In this document: positions 14,495 to 22,677 of the stretch, piece by piece
Numbering within the stretch: the first letter of the stretch is position 1
Layout: every line of letters starts with the position of its first letter
From: JBFKQC01 sp041627895
Lineage (GTDB): Bacteria > Pseudomonadota > Alphaproteobacteria > Rhodobacterales > Rhodobacteraceae
Length of the DNA: 35,832 nt
Assembly: GCA_041627895.1 (NCBI GenBank)
Contig: JBFKQC010000039.1
Coordinates: forward strand, 1-35,832
Direction of reading: 5' to 3'
Position numbers and translations under genes: made by a program
The notes under the pieces: model-generated
What the model saw: only the letters and a program-made list of their open reading frames with translations
The model's database searches: none
Told to the model about the DNA's origin: nothing

Positions 14495-15793
14495 ATGCTT
14501 TCCGACAAGGACCGCATCTTCACCAATCTCTACGGCATGCATGACCGCTCGCTGGCCGGCGCCAAGGCACGCGGGCATTGGGACGGCACTGCCGGGCTGA
14601 TCGAGAAGGGCCGCGACTGGATCGTCGACCAGACCAAGGCCAGCGGGCTTCGCGGGCGCGGCGGGGCGGGGTTCCCGACCGGGCTGAAATGGTCCTTCAT
14701 GCCGAAGGAATCCGATGGCCGACCGAGCTATCTGGTGGTGAACGCGGACGAATCCGAGCCCGGCACCTGCAAGGACCGCGAGATCATGCGCCACGATCCG
14801 CACACGCTGATCGAGGGCTGCCTGGTGGCAAGCTTCGCGATGGGGGCGCATACCTGCTATATCTACATCCGCGGCGAATACATCCGCGAGCGCGAGGCGC
14901 TGCAGGCCGCCATCGACGAGTGCTATGACGCGGGCCTGCTGGGCAGGAACGCCGCCGGATCGGGTTGGGATTTCGACCTGCACCTCGCCCACGGCGCCGG
15001 CGCCTATATCTGCGGCGAGGAAACCGCGCTGCTGGAAAGCCTGGAAGGCAAGAAGGGCATGCCGCGGATGAAGCCGCCGTTTCCGGCGGGCGCCGGGCTT
15101 TACGGCTGCCCGACCACGGTGAACAACGTGGAATCCATCGCCGTGGTGCCAACGATCCTGCGCCGCGGGGCGGAATGGTTCGCGGGCTTCGGGCGGCCGA
15201 ACAACTCGGGCACCAAGATTTTCGCGATCTCGGGCCACGTGAACCACCCCTGCGTGGTGGAAGAGGCGATGTCGATCCCGTTCCAGGAACTGATCGACCG
15301 GCATTGCGGCGGCATCCGCGGCGGCTGGGACAACCTCAAGGCGGTGATCCCGGGCGGCTCGTCGGTGCCCTGTCTGCCGGGCAAGATCATGAAGGACGAG
15401 TGCCTGATGGATTTCGACTGGCTGCGCGAGCAGCGCTCGGGCCTGGGCACCGCGGCGGTGATCGTGATGGATCAGTCCACCGACGTCATCAAGGCGATCT
15501 GGCGGCTGGCGAAGTTCTACAAGCACGAAAGCTGCGGCCAGTGCACGCCCTGCCGCGAGGGTACCGGCTGGATGATGCGGGTGATGGACCGGCTGGTCCG
15601 GGGCGAGGCGGAGATCGAGGAAATCGACATGCTGCTGGATGTCTCGAAACAGGTCGAGGGCCACACGATCTGTGCGCTCGGCGACGCCGCGGCCTGGCCG
15701 ATCCAGGGCCTGATCCGGCATTTCCGGGGCGAGATCGAGGACCGCATCAAGGCGCGCCAGACCGGGCGCGTGACGGCTGTGGCGGCGGAGTAG
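14495..15793 (+). CDS. nuoF: NADH-quinone oxidoreductase subunit F (NADH/FMN site)
   Basis: A 432-aa 51-kDa family subunit. GRGGAGFPTG at residues 54-63 binds NADH/FMN, ESEPGT at 86-91 contacts FMN, and GAGAYICGEETALLESLEG at 167-185 is the second nucleotide motif. Cluster N3 ligands are Cys347, Cys350 and Cys353 (ESCGQCTPCREG) with Cys393 (HTICALGD). It accepts hydride from NADH and feeds electrons to the cluster chain. All key residues are present and the length is normal. A small lipoprotein gene starts 3 nt after the stop. Confidence 0.97.
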   Translation: MLSDKDRIFTNLYGMHDRSLAGAKARGHWDGTAGLIEKGRDWIVDQTKASGLRGRGGAGFPTGLKWSFMPKESDGRPSYLVVNADESEPGTCKDREIMRHDPHTLIEGCLVASFAMGAHTCYIYIRGEYIREREALQAAIDECYDAGLLGRNAAGSGWDFDLHLAHGAGAYICGEETALLESLEGKKGMPRMKPPFPAGAGLYGCPTTVNNVESIAVVPTILRRGAEWFAGFGRPNNSGTKIFAISGHVNHPCVVEEAMSIPFQELIDRHCGGIRGGWDNLKAVIPGGSSVPCLPGKIMKDECLMDFDWLREQRSGLGTAAVIVMDQSTDVIKAIWRLAKFYKHESCGQCTPCREGTGWMMRVMDRLVRGEAEIEEIDMLLDVSKQVEGHTICALGDAAAWPIQGLIRHFRGEIEDRIKARQTGRVTAVAAE

Positions 15794-15796
15794 GCG

Positions 15797-16171
15797 ATGT
15801 TGCGTATCTTCTTGCTGGGCATTCTGATGCTCACCCTCGCCTCGTGCGGGCTGATCCGGAACACCGCGGGCTCGCTGGGTGTCGGCCGCGCGTCGGCGAG
15901 CCGGGCGCAGGTGGAAATCAATGACACGAGGTTTCGCGCCCGCGCCCATCCCGAGGCCGAGGACAAGCGCAGCTTCGCCGTCACGGTCAGCCCGGTGGCG
16001 GTCGATCCGACCGCGGCGATGGAGGCCGGGCGCTACCAGGCGACGCGCTATTGCCTGCTGACCTATGGCGGGTCCGACACCGATTGGACGATCGGCCCCG
16101 ACACGCCGCTGTCGCAGCTTCCCGTCGCCGACGACACCGCGACGCTAAGGGGCCGCTGCACGCATCGCTAG
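15797..16171 (+). CDS. Putative lipoprotein, 124 aa
   Basis: The signal sequence MLRIFLLGILMLTLASC ends in a lipobox (Leu-Ala-Ser-Cys, lipidated Cys17). The mature part is small and soluble, with RAQVEINDTRFRARA and VSPVAVDPTAAMEAGRYQATRYC; a few cysteines remain. No named family is recognised. The start lies 3 nt after nuoF and the product should be anchored in the envelope facing the periplasm. Its place beside the cytoplasmic NADH-binding subunit means it is not a structural neighbour of NuoF; co-expression is the only link visible. Confidence 0.75.
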   Translation: MLRIFLLGILMLTLASCGLIRNTAGSLGVGRASASRAQVEINDTRFRARAHPEAEDKRSFAVTVSPVAVDPTAAMEAGRYQATRYCLLTYGGSDTDWTIGPDTPLSQLPVADDTATLRGRCTHR

Positions 16172-16207
16172 GCCAATGCGCCGGCGCACAGGGAAAGGAC
16201 GCAAGGG

Positions 16208-16624
16208 ATGGAACAATTTGCCGCATACGGCCATGCCATCGTCGCCATGGCGGCAACGGCGGTGTTCGGGCTTCTGGTCAACCCGTTCACGGCGGTGGCC
16301 AAGATGAACAAGGGGATCTCGTCCGGCGGCAAGCCGGCCGAGGACTATTCCGACAAGACCTACCGCTTCGACCGCGCCTACATGAACCTGACCGAGATCA
16401 TGGGCTTCTTCGTCGCCGCGACGCTGGCGGCGATCCTCGCGGGCGCGAACCCGGCTTGGGTGAACTGGCTGGCCTCGATCTTCTTCCTGGCCCGGCTCGC
16501 GCATTTCCTGGTGCACTATGCCGGGATCGGTCCGATGAATTTCGGCCCGCGCACATTCGTCTTCGTCGTCGGCTGGGCCTGCGCCCTGATCATGGCGCTG
16601 ATGGCGATCGTGGCGGTGTTTTGA
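16208..16624 (+). CDS. MAPEG family integral membrane protein
   Basis: A 138-aa protein with four transmembrane segments. The RFDRAYMNLTEIMGFFVAA stretch corresponds to the conserved RA-x2-N-x2-E region of the MAPEG (eicosanoid/glutathione metabolism membrane protein) family. FLARLAHFLVHYAG follows in helix 3. Bacterial MAPEG proteins of this size are often glutathione-dependent transferases or of unknown role. The start at 16208 follows gaaaggacgcaaggg, a good ribosome-binding region. It overlaps the next gene by 4 nt. Substrate is unknown. Confidence 0.85.
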   Translation: MEQFAAYGHAIVAMAATAVFGLLVNPFTAVAKMNKGISSGGKPAEDYSDKTYRFDRAYMNLTEIMGFFVAATLAAILAGANPAWVNWLASIFFLARLAHFLVHYAGIGPMNFGPRTFVFVVGWACALIMALMAIVAVF

Positions 16625-17124
16625 CGGCGCGGCCGGGATATCACCTGGCCGAGCTGAACATCGGCCGTCTGGTGGCGCCGCCGGACGCGCCGGAGGTCGC
16701 CGAATTCATGGCCGCGCTCGACCGCGTGAACGGGCTGGGCAAGCGGATGCCGGGCTTCGTCTGGATGATGGAAGGCTCGGGCGCGCCGGGCACCGGCAAT
16801 ACCGAGAACTGCATCGGCGACGACCCGCAATTCGTCGCGAACCTGACGGTGTGGGAAGAGCCCGACAGCCTGGAAGCCTTCGTCTGGAACACCGTGCACC
16901 GGCAATTCTACGCGCGCCGCCGGACATGGTTTCAGGCGCTTTCCGGGATGCATTTCGTCATGTGGTGGGTCCCGGCGGGACACCGCCCATCGCTGGCCGA
17001 GGGGCTGGAGCGGCTGGACGATCTGCGCGCGCACGGGGACAGTGAACGCGCGTTCGGCTGGGCGTATCTGAAGGATGCGGCCAACTGGCGAGCGCACCAA
17101 TGTGCCCGACCTGCCGCGGAGTGA
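16621..17124 (+). CDS. DUF3291 family protein
   Basis: A 167-aa soluble protein. YHLAELNIGRL begins the domain, FMAALDRVNGLGKRMPGFVW follows, and FVWNTVHRQFYARRRTWF and FVMWWVPAGHRPSLAEG are typical DUF3291 signatures (related to the dimeric alpha-beta barrel monooxygenase fold). A TTG start at 16621 is chosen. It overlaps the MAPEG stop as TTGA and gives the complete family N-terminus; the first internal ATG, at 16708, would cut off the first strand. Function is unknown in the family; a haem- or quinone-related enzyme is only a possibility suggested by the fold. Confidence 0.83.
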   Translation: MTARPGYHLAELNIGRLVAPPDAPEVAEFMAALDRVNGLGKRMPGFVWMMEGSGAPGTGNTENCIGDDPQFVANLTVWEEPDSLEAFVWNTVHRQFYARRRTWFQALSGMHFVMWWVPAGHRPSLAEGLERLDDLRAHGDSERAFGWAYLKDAANWRAHQCARPAAE

Positions 17125-17128
17125 CCCG

Positions 17129-17539
17129 ATGCGTGCCCCCGTTTCCCTGATACCCGCCGCCCTGGCCCTCGGCATCGGCGCCGCGGGCGCCGCCGTGTTG
17201 CAGCCGCTGGCGGACGACCCGCGCGTGCAGCGCGAATTCCTGGCCGCCGCGGTCGGCGACGAGATCCGCAAGAACTGCCCGACGATCTCGGCGCGGCTCT
17301 GGCGAGTCTGGCAAAGGGCCGGCGAGCTGGAGGACTACGCGCTCTCGCTGGGCTATTCCCGGGACGACATCGACGAGATGCGCAACAGCGAGGCCGCCAA
17401 GGCGCGGCTGAAGTCGTTGCGCGACGAGTATCTCAAGGCCAACGGCGTGACCGAGGGCGACCCCGACAGCTATTGCCGGCTCGGGCTGGAAGAAATCGAG
17501 AAAAACAGCCTGACGGGCTGGTTATTGCGCGCGAAATAA
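17129..17539 (+). CDS. DUF5333 family exported protein
   Basis: A 136-aa protein with an N-terminal signal peptide (Met-Arg, then hydrophobic to about residue 22). The mature pattern VGDEIRKNCPTISAR, LGYSRDDIDEM, AYLKANGV-like DEYLKANGV, and DSYCRLGLEEIEKNS fits the DUF5333 family known beside nuoG in Rhodobacteraceae. Two conserved cysteines (in KNCP and SYCRLG) could form a disulfide. The ATG at 17129 is preferred because a signal peptide begins there and ggag lies 8 nt upstream; an earlier in-frame ATG at 17075 overlaps the DUF3291 gene. Function is unknown; it should be periplasmic. Confidence 0.85.
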   Translation: MRAPVSLIPAALALGIGAAGAAVLQPLADDPRVQREFLAAAVGDEIRKNCPTISARLWRVWQRAGELEDYALSLGYSRDDIDEMRNSEAAKARLKSLRDEYLKANGVTEGDPDSYCRLGLEEIEKNSLTGWLLRAK

Positions 17540-17586
17540 GGGATCACAAGGCCGGGAAGCCACCGGCCGGGAACGCGGGAAGTGAC

Positions 17587-19605
17587 ATGAGCGATCTACG
17601 CAAAATCATCATCGACGATCGGGAAATCGAGGTCGATCCGGCGATGACGCTGATCCAGGCCTGCGAGGTCGCGGGCATCGAGATCCCGCGCTTCTGCTAT
17701 CACGAGCGGCTCAGCATCGCGGGCAACTGCCGGATGTGCCTGGTCGAGGTCGTGGGCGGCCCGCCGAAACCCGCGGCGTCCTGCGCGATGCAGGTGCGCG
17801 ACCTGCGCCCGGGGCCGGAAGGCCAGCCGCCGGTGGTCAAGACGAACTCGCCCATGGTCAAGAAGGCGCGCGAAGGCGTGATGGAATTCCTGCTGATCAA
17901 CCATCCGCTGGACTGCCCGATCTGCGATCAGGGCGGCGAATGCGATCTGCAAGACCAGGCAATGGCTTACGGCGTGGACTTCAGCCGGTTCCGCGAGCCC
18001 AAGCGCGCCGTCGACGACCTCGACCTCGGCCCGCTGGTCGAGACCCACATGACGCGTTGCATCTCGTGCACGCGCTGCGTGCGGTTCACCACCGAGGTCG
18101 CCGGGATCACCCAGATGGGCCAGACCGGCAGGGGCGAGGATGCCGAGATCACCGCCTATCTGGGCGAGACGCTCGATTCGAACCTCCAGGGCAACATCAT
18201 CGACTTGTGCCCGGTCGGCGCGCTGACCTCGAAGCCTTACGCGTTCACCGCGCGGCCGTGGGAGCTGACCAAGACGGAATCGATCGACGTGATGGATGCG
18301 CTGGGGTCGAACATCCGCGTCGATGCCAAGGGCCGCGAGGTCATGCGGTTCCTGCCGCGCAACCACGACGGCGTGAACGAGGAATGGATTTCCGACAAGA
18401 CCCGGTTCGTCTGGGACGGGCTGCGCCGGCAGCGGCTGGACCGGCCGTACCTGCGCGAGAACGGCAAGCTGCGCCCCGCCACCTGGCCCGAGGCGCTGGG
18501 CCGCGCGGCAGAGGCGATCAGGGGCGCGAAGAAGCTGGCCGGGCTGGTCGGCGACCTGGCCCCGGTCGAGGCGGCATTCGCGCTGAAGGAACTGGTCGAG
18601 GCGCAGGGCGGCAGCGTCGAATGCCGCACCGACGGCGCCAGGCTGCCCGCCGGCAACCGCGGCGCCTATGTCGGCACCGCGCGGATCGAGGATATCGACG
18701 CCTCCCGCAACATCCTGCTGGTTGGCACGAACCCGCGCGACGAGGCGCCGGTGCTGAACGCGCGTATCCGCAAGGCCTGGGCTGCGGGTGCGAATGTCGG
18801 GCTGATCGGGCCGGCGGTCGATCTGACCTATGACTACCTGCATATGGGCACCGACCGCGCCGCGCTGGTGAAGGCGCTGAAGAACGCGCCGAACGTGACC
18901 GACGGCAATCCGCTGATCATCGTCGGGCAGGGCGCGCTGCAGGATGCCGACGGCGAGGCGGTGCTGGCCCAGGTGATGAGGATGTGCGAGGCGTCGGGCT
19001 CGAAACTGCTGGTGCTGCACACCGCCGCTGCGCGCGTCGGCGCGATGGATGCGGGCTGTGTCACCGAGGGCGGCATCGCGGCGGCGCTCGACGGGGCCGA
19101 CGTGGTCCTTAACCTCGGCGCCGACGAGATCGACATCGCCGACGGCCCCTTCGTGATCTACCAGGGCAGCCACGGCGACCGCGGCGCGCACCGCGCCGAC
19201 GTGATCCTGCCGGCGGCCGCCTATACCGAGGAACAGGGGCTGTTCGTCAACACCGAGGGCCGGCCGCAGCTTGCGTTGCGCGCGAGCTTCCCGCCCGGCG
19301 AGGCCAAGGAAAACTGGGCGATCCTGCGCGCGCTTTCGGCCGAGGCCGGCGCGACGCTGCCCTACGACACGCTGGCGGCGCTGCGGCGCAAGCTGGTGGC
19401 CGAGGTGCCGATGCTGGCGGCGATCGATGAGGTTGCGCAGAACGACTGGCAGCCGCTCGACGCCGGGCCGCTGGGCAAGGGCGATTTCGGCCATGCGATC
19501 GCCGATTTCTACCTGACGAACCCGGTCGCGCGGGCCTCGAAGCTGATGGCGGAACTGTCGCGGCAGGCCCGGGCGCGGGCCGAGACCAAGATCGCCGCGG
19601 AGTGA
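17587..19605 (+). CDS. nuoG: NADH-quinone oxidoreductase subunit G
   Basis: A 672-aa 75-kDa family subunit. The [2Fe-2S] cluster N1b ligands are Cys37, Cys48, Cys51 and Cys66. Cluster N5 has His106, Cys110, Cys113 and Cys119 (HPLDCPICDQGGECDLQD). Cluster N4 has Cys158, Cys161, Cys164 and Cys208. The C-terminal two-thirds is a molybdopterin-oxidoreductase-like domain without cofactor. No extra N7-type CxxC set was seen. It relays electrons from NuoF towards NuoI. The ATG at 17587 follows gggaagtgac. An upstream in-frame extension to 17473 overlaps the DUF5333 gene and is rejected. Confidence 0.97.
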   Translation: MSDLRKIIIDDREIEVDPAMTLIQACEVAGIEIPRFCYHERLSIAGNCRMCLVEVVGGPPKPAASCAMQVRDLRPGPEGQPPVVKTNSPMVKKAREGVMEFLLINHPLDCPICDQGGECDLQDQAMAYGVDFSRFREPKRAVDDLDLGPLVETHMTRCISCTRCVRFTTEVAGITQMGQTGRGEDAEITAYLGETLDSNLQGNIIDLCPVGALTSKPYAFTARPWELTKTESIDVMDALGSNIRVDAKGREVMRFLPRNHDGVNEEWISDKTRFVWDGLRRQRLDRPYLRENGKLRPATWPEALGRAAEAIRGAKKLAGLVGDLAPVEAAFALKELVEAQGGSVECRTDGARLPAGNRGAYVGTARIEDIDASRNILLVGTNPRDEAPVLNARIRKAWAAGANVGLIGPAVDLTYDYLHMGTDRAALVKALKNAPNVTDGNPLIIVGQGALQDADGEAVLAQVMRMCEASGSKLLVLHTAAARVGAMDAGCVTEGGIAAALDGADVVLNLGADEIDIADGPFVIYQGSHGDRGAHRADVILPAAAYTEEQGLFVNTEGRPQLALRASFPPGEAKENWAILRALSAEAGATLPYDTLAALRRKLVAEVPMLAAIDEVAQNDWQPLDAGPLGKGDFGHAIADFYLTNPVARASKLMAELSRQARARAETKIAAE

Positions 19606-19609
19606 CGCC

Positions 19610-20014
19610 TTGCGCGCGCGGCGGCTGGCACGGCGCATCGCCTGGCCCGCGCTGGCGGGGCTGGCGGCCTGTGCGCCCGCCGAGACCGTCGAACGAGAGT
19701 CGTTCTCGCCGGTCTACCAGGGCATCGAAACCCGCCTTTTGCAGGACGATCTGGTCAGTTTCCTGGTCCAGATGCGGGGCGCCCGCGACGGCGCCGACGT
19801 CGCGGCCTATGCCGAATGCGCGGCGGCGCAATACGCACTGATCCGGGGCTACGGATTCGCGCGTCATGTGCGCACAAATGTGACGCAAGAGGGTGGCGTT
19901 TGGCGCGCGGATGCGGTTTACACGATCTCACCGGCGCTGCCGCGGGGGCTGAGCACGATCGACGCCGAAGTCACCGTCTCGAACTGCGCGGAAACGGGGA
20001 TACCGACGGTATGA
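19610..20014 (+). CDS. Putative lipoprotein, 134 aa, TTG start
   Basis: The N-terminus MRARRLARRIAWPALAGLAAC is a basic stretch, hydrophobic core and lipobox ending in Cys21. The mature part has a CAAAQY helix and an EVTVSNCAETG strand, leaving two further cysteines. A TTG start at 19610 gives exactly this signal sequence, with ggag 7 nt upstream inside the end of nuoG; no ATG would keep the signal peptide. It ends 7 nt before nuoH. It should be lipid-anchored in the envelope. No named family is recognised. Confidence 0.72.
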   Translation: MRARRLARRIAWPALAGLAACAPAETVERESFSPVYQGIETRLLQDDLVSFLVQMRGARDGADVAAYAECAAAQYALIRGYGFARHVRTNVTQEGGVWRADAVYTISPALPRGLSTIDAEVTVSNCAETGIPTV

Positions 20015-20021
20015 GGACCTG

Positions 20022-21059
20022 ATGGCAGAGTTTCTGGCGACACCTCTCGGGATCGGCCTGACGATCGCCGCGCAATGCCTGCTGGTGATCGGCTTCGTGA
20101 TGATCTCGCTGCTGTTCCTCGTCTACGGCGACCGCAAGATCTGGGCCGCCGTGCAGATGCGCCGCGGGCCGAACGTGGTGGGCGTCTACGGCCTGCTGCA
20201 ATCGGTGGCCGACGCGCTGAAATACGTGGTCAAGGAAATCGTGATCCCCGCCGGCGCGGACCGCACGGTGTTCATGCTGGCGCCGCTGATCAGCTTCGTG
20301 CTGGCGATGGTGGCCTGGGCGGTGATCCCGTTCAACGACCGCTGGGTGCTGGCGGATATCAACGTGGCGATCCTCTATGTCTTCGCGATCTCGTCCCTGG
20401 AGGTCTACGGCGTGATCATGGGCGGCTGGGCCTCGAACTCGAAATACCCGTTCCTCGGGTCGCTGCGGTCTGCGGCGCAGATGATTTCCTACGAGGTCTC
20501 GATCGGCTTCATCATCATCGGCGTGATCATCTCGACCGGATCGCTGAACTTCGGCGACATCGTGCGGGCGCAGGACACCGGCTGGGGGCTGTTCGGCTGG
20601 TACTGGCTGCCGCACCTGCCGATGGTGGTGCTGTTCTTCGTCTCGGCGCTGGCCGAGACCAACCGCCCGCCCTTCGACCTTCCGGAAGCGGAATCCGAAC
20701 TGGTGGCGGGCTACCAGGTGGAATACTCGTCGACGCCGTTCCTGCTGTACATGGCGGGCGAGTACATCGCGATCTTCCTGATGTGCGCGCTGACCTCGCT
20801 GCTCTTTTTCGGCGGCTGGCTGTCGCCCGTTCCGGGGCTGCCGGACGGGGCGCTGTGGCTGGTGGCCAAGATGGCGTTCTTCTTCTTCCTGTTCGCGATG
20901 GTCAAGGCGATCACGCCGCGCTACCGCTACGACCAGCTGATGCGGCTGGGCTGGAAGGTGTTCCTGCCCATGTCGCTGGGCTGGGTGGTGATCATCGGGC
21001 TATTGGCGCAATACCAGGTGTTCGGCGGCTTCTGGGCGCGCTGGGCGGTGGGAGGCTGA
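20022..21059 (+). CDS. nuoH: NADH-quinone oxidoreductase subunit H
   Basis: A 345-aa membrane subunit (ND1) with about eight hydrophobic helices. The family motifs YGDRKIWAAVQMRRGPN near residues 36-52 and NRPPFDLPEAESELVAGY in the cytoplasmic loop are intact. It forms the heel of complex I and part of the quinone tunnel and E-channel. The ATG at 20022 has gagga a few bases upstream. It is followed by nuoI after a single base. Nothing unusual was seen. Confidence 0.97.
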   Translation: MAEFLATPLGIGLTIAAQCLLVIGFVMISLLFLVYGDRKIWAAVQMRRGPNVVGVYGLLQSVADALKYVVKEIVIPAGADRTVFMLAPLISFVLAMVAWAVIPFNDRWVLADINVAILYVFAISSLEVYGVIMGGWASNSKYPFLGSLRSAAQMISYEVSIGFIIIGVIISTGSLNFGDIVRAQDTGWGLFGWYWLPHLPMVVLFFVSALAETNRPPFDLPEAESELVAGYQVEYSSTPFLLYMAGEYIAIFLMCALTSLLFFGGWLSPVPGLPDGALWLVAKMAFFFFLFAMVKAITPRYRYDQLMRLGWKVFLPMSLGWVVIIGLLAQYQVFGGFWARWAVGG

Positions 21060-21060
21060 C

Positions 21061-21555
21061 ATGACCCAGATCGACTGGACCCGCGCCACGCGCTACTTCC
21101 TGCTCTACGACTTCCTGGTGGGCTTCAAGCTGGGGCTGAAATACTTCTTCGCGCCCAAGGCCACGGTGAACTATCCGCACGAAAAGGGCCCGCTAAGCCC
21201 CCGGTTTCGCGGCGAACATGCGCTGCGCCGCTATCCCAACGGCGAAGAGCGCTGCATCGCCTGCAAGCTGTGCGAGGCGATCTGCCCGGCGCAGGCGATC
21301 ACCATCGACGCCGAACCGCGCGAGGACGGCAGCCGCCGCACCACGCGCTACGACATCGACATGACGAAATGCATCTATTGCGGCTTCTGCCAGGAGGCCT
21401 GCCCGGTCGACGCCATCGTCGAGGGCCCGAATTTCGAGTTCGCCACCGAGACCCGCGAGGAGCTGTACTACACCAAGGAGAAGCTCCTGGAGAACGGCGA
21501 GCGCTGGGAGGCCGAGATCGCCCGCAACCTGGAACTGGACGCGCCCTACAGATGA
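21061..21555 (+). CDS. nuoI: NADH-quinone oxidoreductase subunit I (clusters N6a/N6b)
   Basis: A 164-aa ferredoxin-like subunit (TYKY). Two complete CxxCxxCxxxCP sets are visible: Cys65, 68, 71, 75 (CIACKLCEAICP) and Cys104, 107, 110, 114 (CIYCGFCQEACP). They hold the two [4Fe-4S] clusters that deliver electrons to N2 in NuoB. The N-terminal hydrophobic/aromatic helix associates with the membrane. The stop overlaps the next, non-nuo gene as ATGA. Confidence 0.97.
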   Translation: MTQIDWTRATRYFLLYDFLVGFKLGLKYFFAPKATVNYPHEKGPLSPRFRGEHALRRYPNGEERCIACKLCEAICPAQAITIDAEPREDGSRRTTRYDIDMTKCIYCGFCQEACPVDAIVEGPNFEFATETREELYYTKEKLLENGERWEAEIARNLELDAPYR

Positions 21556-21959
21556 CCGACCCCAAGAACCCCTTCGAGGACCTGATGAAGATGGGTCAGG
21601 ACTGGGCCAAGGCGATGGGGCCGATGATGGAGGCCTTCACGCCCGGCGCCATCGAGAAGATGTGGCCCACCATGCCCAAGGAGGTGATGGAGACCTTCTG
21701 GGGCAAGACCTACAACCCCGACGGGCTGGACGCGAAGACCAAGCTGCTGCTGACGCTGCAGGGGCTGACGATCCTCGGCGCCCAGGCCGAGGCGCAGATC
21801 CGGCTGACCGTGCGCCATGCGCGCGAGGCCGGCGCCACCGGCCAGGAAATCACCGAGACCATCGCGCTGGCCGGCATGTTCGGCGGCGTGCCGGCGATGA
21901 CCAAGGCCATGAACCTTGCCCGCGACGTGCTGGGCGACGGCGCGGAGGAGACGACATGA
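21552..21959 (+). CDS. Carboxymuconolactone decarboxylase-like protein without cysteines
   Basis: A 135-aa helical protein. Residues 50-130, with LDAKTKLLLTLQGLTILGA, IRLTVRHAREAGATGQEITETIALAGMFGG and a final helix, match the carboxymuconolactone decarboxylase/AhpD-like fold. There is no cysteine in the whole protein, so the peroxidase-type CxxC centre of AhpD is absent. The N-terminal 45 residues are Met-, Phe- and Trp-rich and not typical of the family. It is encoded between nuoI and nuoJ with 4-nt overlaps on both sides, so it must be translated with them. Function is unknown. Confidence 0.82.
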   Translation: MTDPKNPFEDLMKMGQDWAKAMGPMMEAFTPGAIEKMWPTMPKEVMETFWGKTYNPDGLDAKTKLLLTLQGLTILGAQAEAQIRLTVRHAREAGATGQEITETIALAGMFGGVPAMTKAMNLARDVLGDGAEETT

Positions 21960-22564
21960 CGATTGCCGATTTCACCTTCTACGTCTTCGCCATCGTCGTC
22001 GTCGCGGCGGGGCTGTTCACCGTGATCAGCCGCAACCCGGTGCATTCGGTGCTGTGGCTGATCCTGGCGTTCCTCAGCTCGGCGGGCCTTTTCGTGCTCT
22101 TGGGCGCCGAGTTCGTCGCGATGCTCTTGATCATCGTCTACGTCGGCGCGGTCGCGGTGCTGTTCCTGTTCGTGGTGATGATGCTGGACGTGGATTTCGC
22201 GGAACTGAAGGCCGAGATGGCGCGCTACATGCCGCTGGCGCTGCTGATCGGCGTGGTGCTGCTGATGCAGCTCGGGCTGGTCTTCGGCACCTGGGTCACG
22301 TCGGACGCGGCCGAGGGCCTGCGCGCCGCGGTCCCGCCCGAGGACACCCACAACACCGCGGCGCTGGGGCGGCTTCTGTACGACGACTACATCCTGCTGT
22401 TCCAGCTGGCCGGGCTGATCCTGCTGGTGGCGATGATCGGCGCCATCGTGCTGACGCTGCGCCACCGCACCAACATCAAGCGTCAGGACATCCTGGCGCA
22501 GATGTACCGCGACCCGGCCAAGGCGATGGAAGTCAGGGATGTGAAGCCCGGGCAGGGCTTGTGA
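21956..22564 (+). CDS. nuoJ: NADH-quinone oxidoreductase subunit J
   Basis: A 202-aa membrane subunit (ND6) with five hydrophobic helices. The conserved VYVGAVAVLFLFVVMMLDV helix near residues 61-79 contains the pi-bulge region that moves during coupling. The N-terminal ISRNPVHSVLWLI segment is typical. The start overlaps the upstream CMD-like gene as ATGA, and its stop overlaps a tiny GTG-initiated ORF. Length matches bacterial NuoJ. Confidence 0.96.
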   Translation: MTIADFTFYVFAIVVVAAGLFTVISRNPVHSVLWLILAFLSSAGLFVLLGAEFVAMLLIIVYVGAVAVLFLFVVMMLDVDFAELKAEMARYMPLALLIGVVLLMQLGLVFGTWVTSDAAEGLRAAVPPEDTHNTAALGRLLYDDYILLFQLAGLILLVAMIGAIVLTLRHRTNIKRQDILAQMYRDPAKAMEVRDVKPGQGL

Positions 22565-22677
22565 ACCAGCTTGCGCCGCTTCTGCCCCTTCTGGGGCTTG
22601 CGGCGCTGATCGTCACCGCGATCCGGCGGCGGCGGGAAAAGAAGAAAAGGCTCGAGGGACGGAATGGTCGGACTTGA
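22561..22677 (+). CDS. Tiny single-span basic protein, 38 aa, GTG start
   Basis: This ORF starts with GTG overlapping the nuoJ stop (GTGA) and runs 14 nt into nuoK. It encodes one hydrophobic helix (residues 5-20, LAPLLPLLGLAALIVT) followed by a strongly basic tail (RRRREKKKR). Coding in exactly the nuoJ-nuoK gap, start-stop overlap and a positive-inside membrane topology support a real peptide, perhaps a complex I accessory or a translational coupler that opens the nuoK start. It could instead be a chance reading of a short spacer. No family is recognised. Confidence 0.5.
   Translation: MNQLAPLLPLLGLAALIVTAIRRRREKKKRLEGRNGRT

Noticed and set aside
17596..19638. Antisense ORF of 680 codons opposite nuoG
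   Set aside because: nuoG is complete with all cluster ligands. The antisense translation is Arg/His/Asp-rich shadow.
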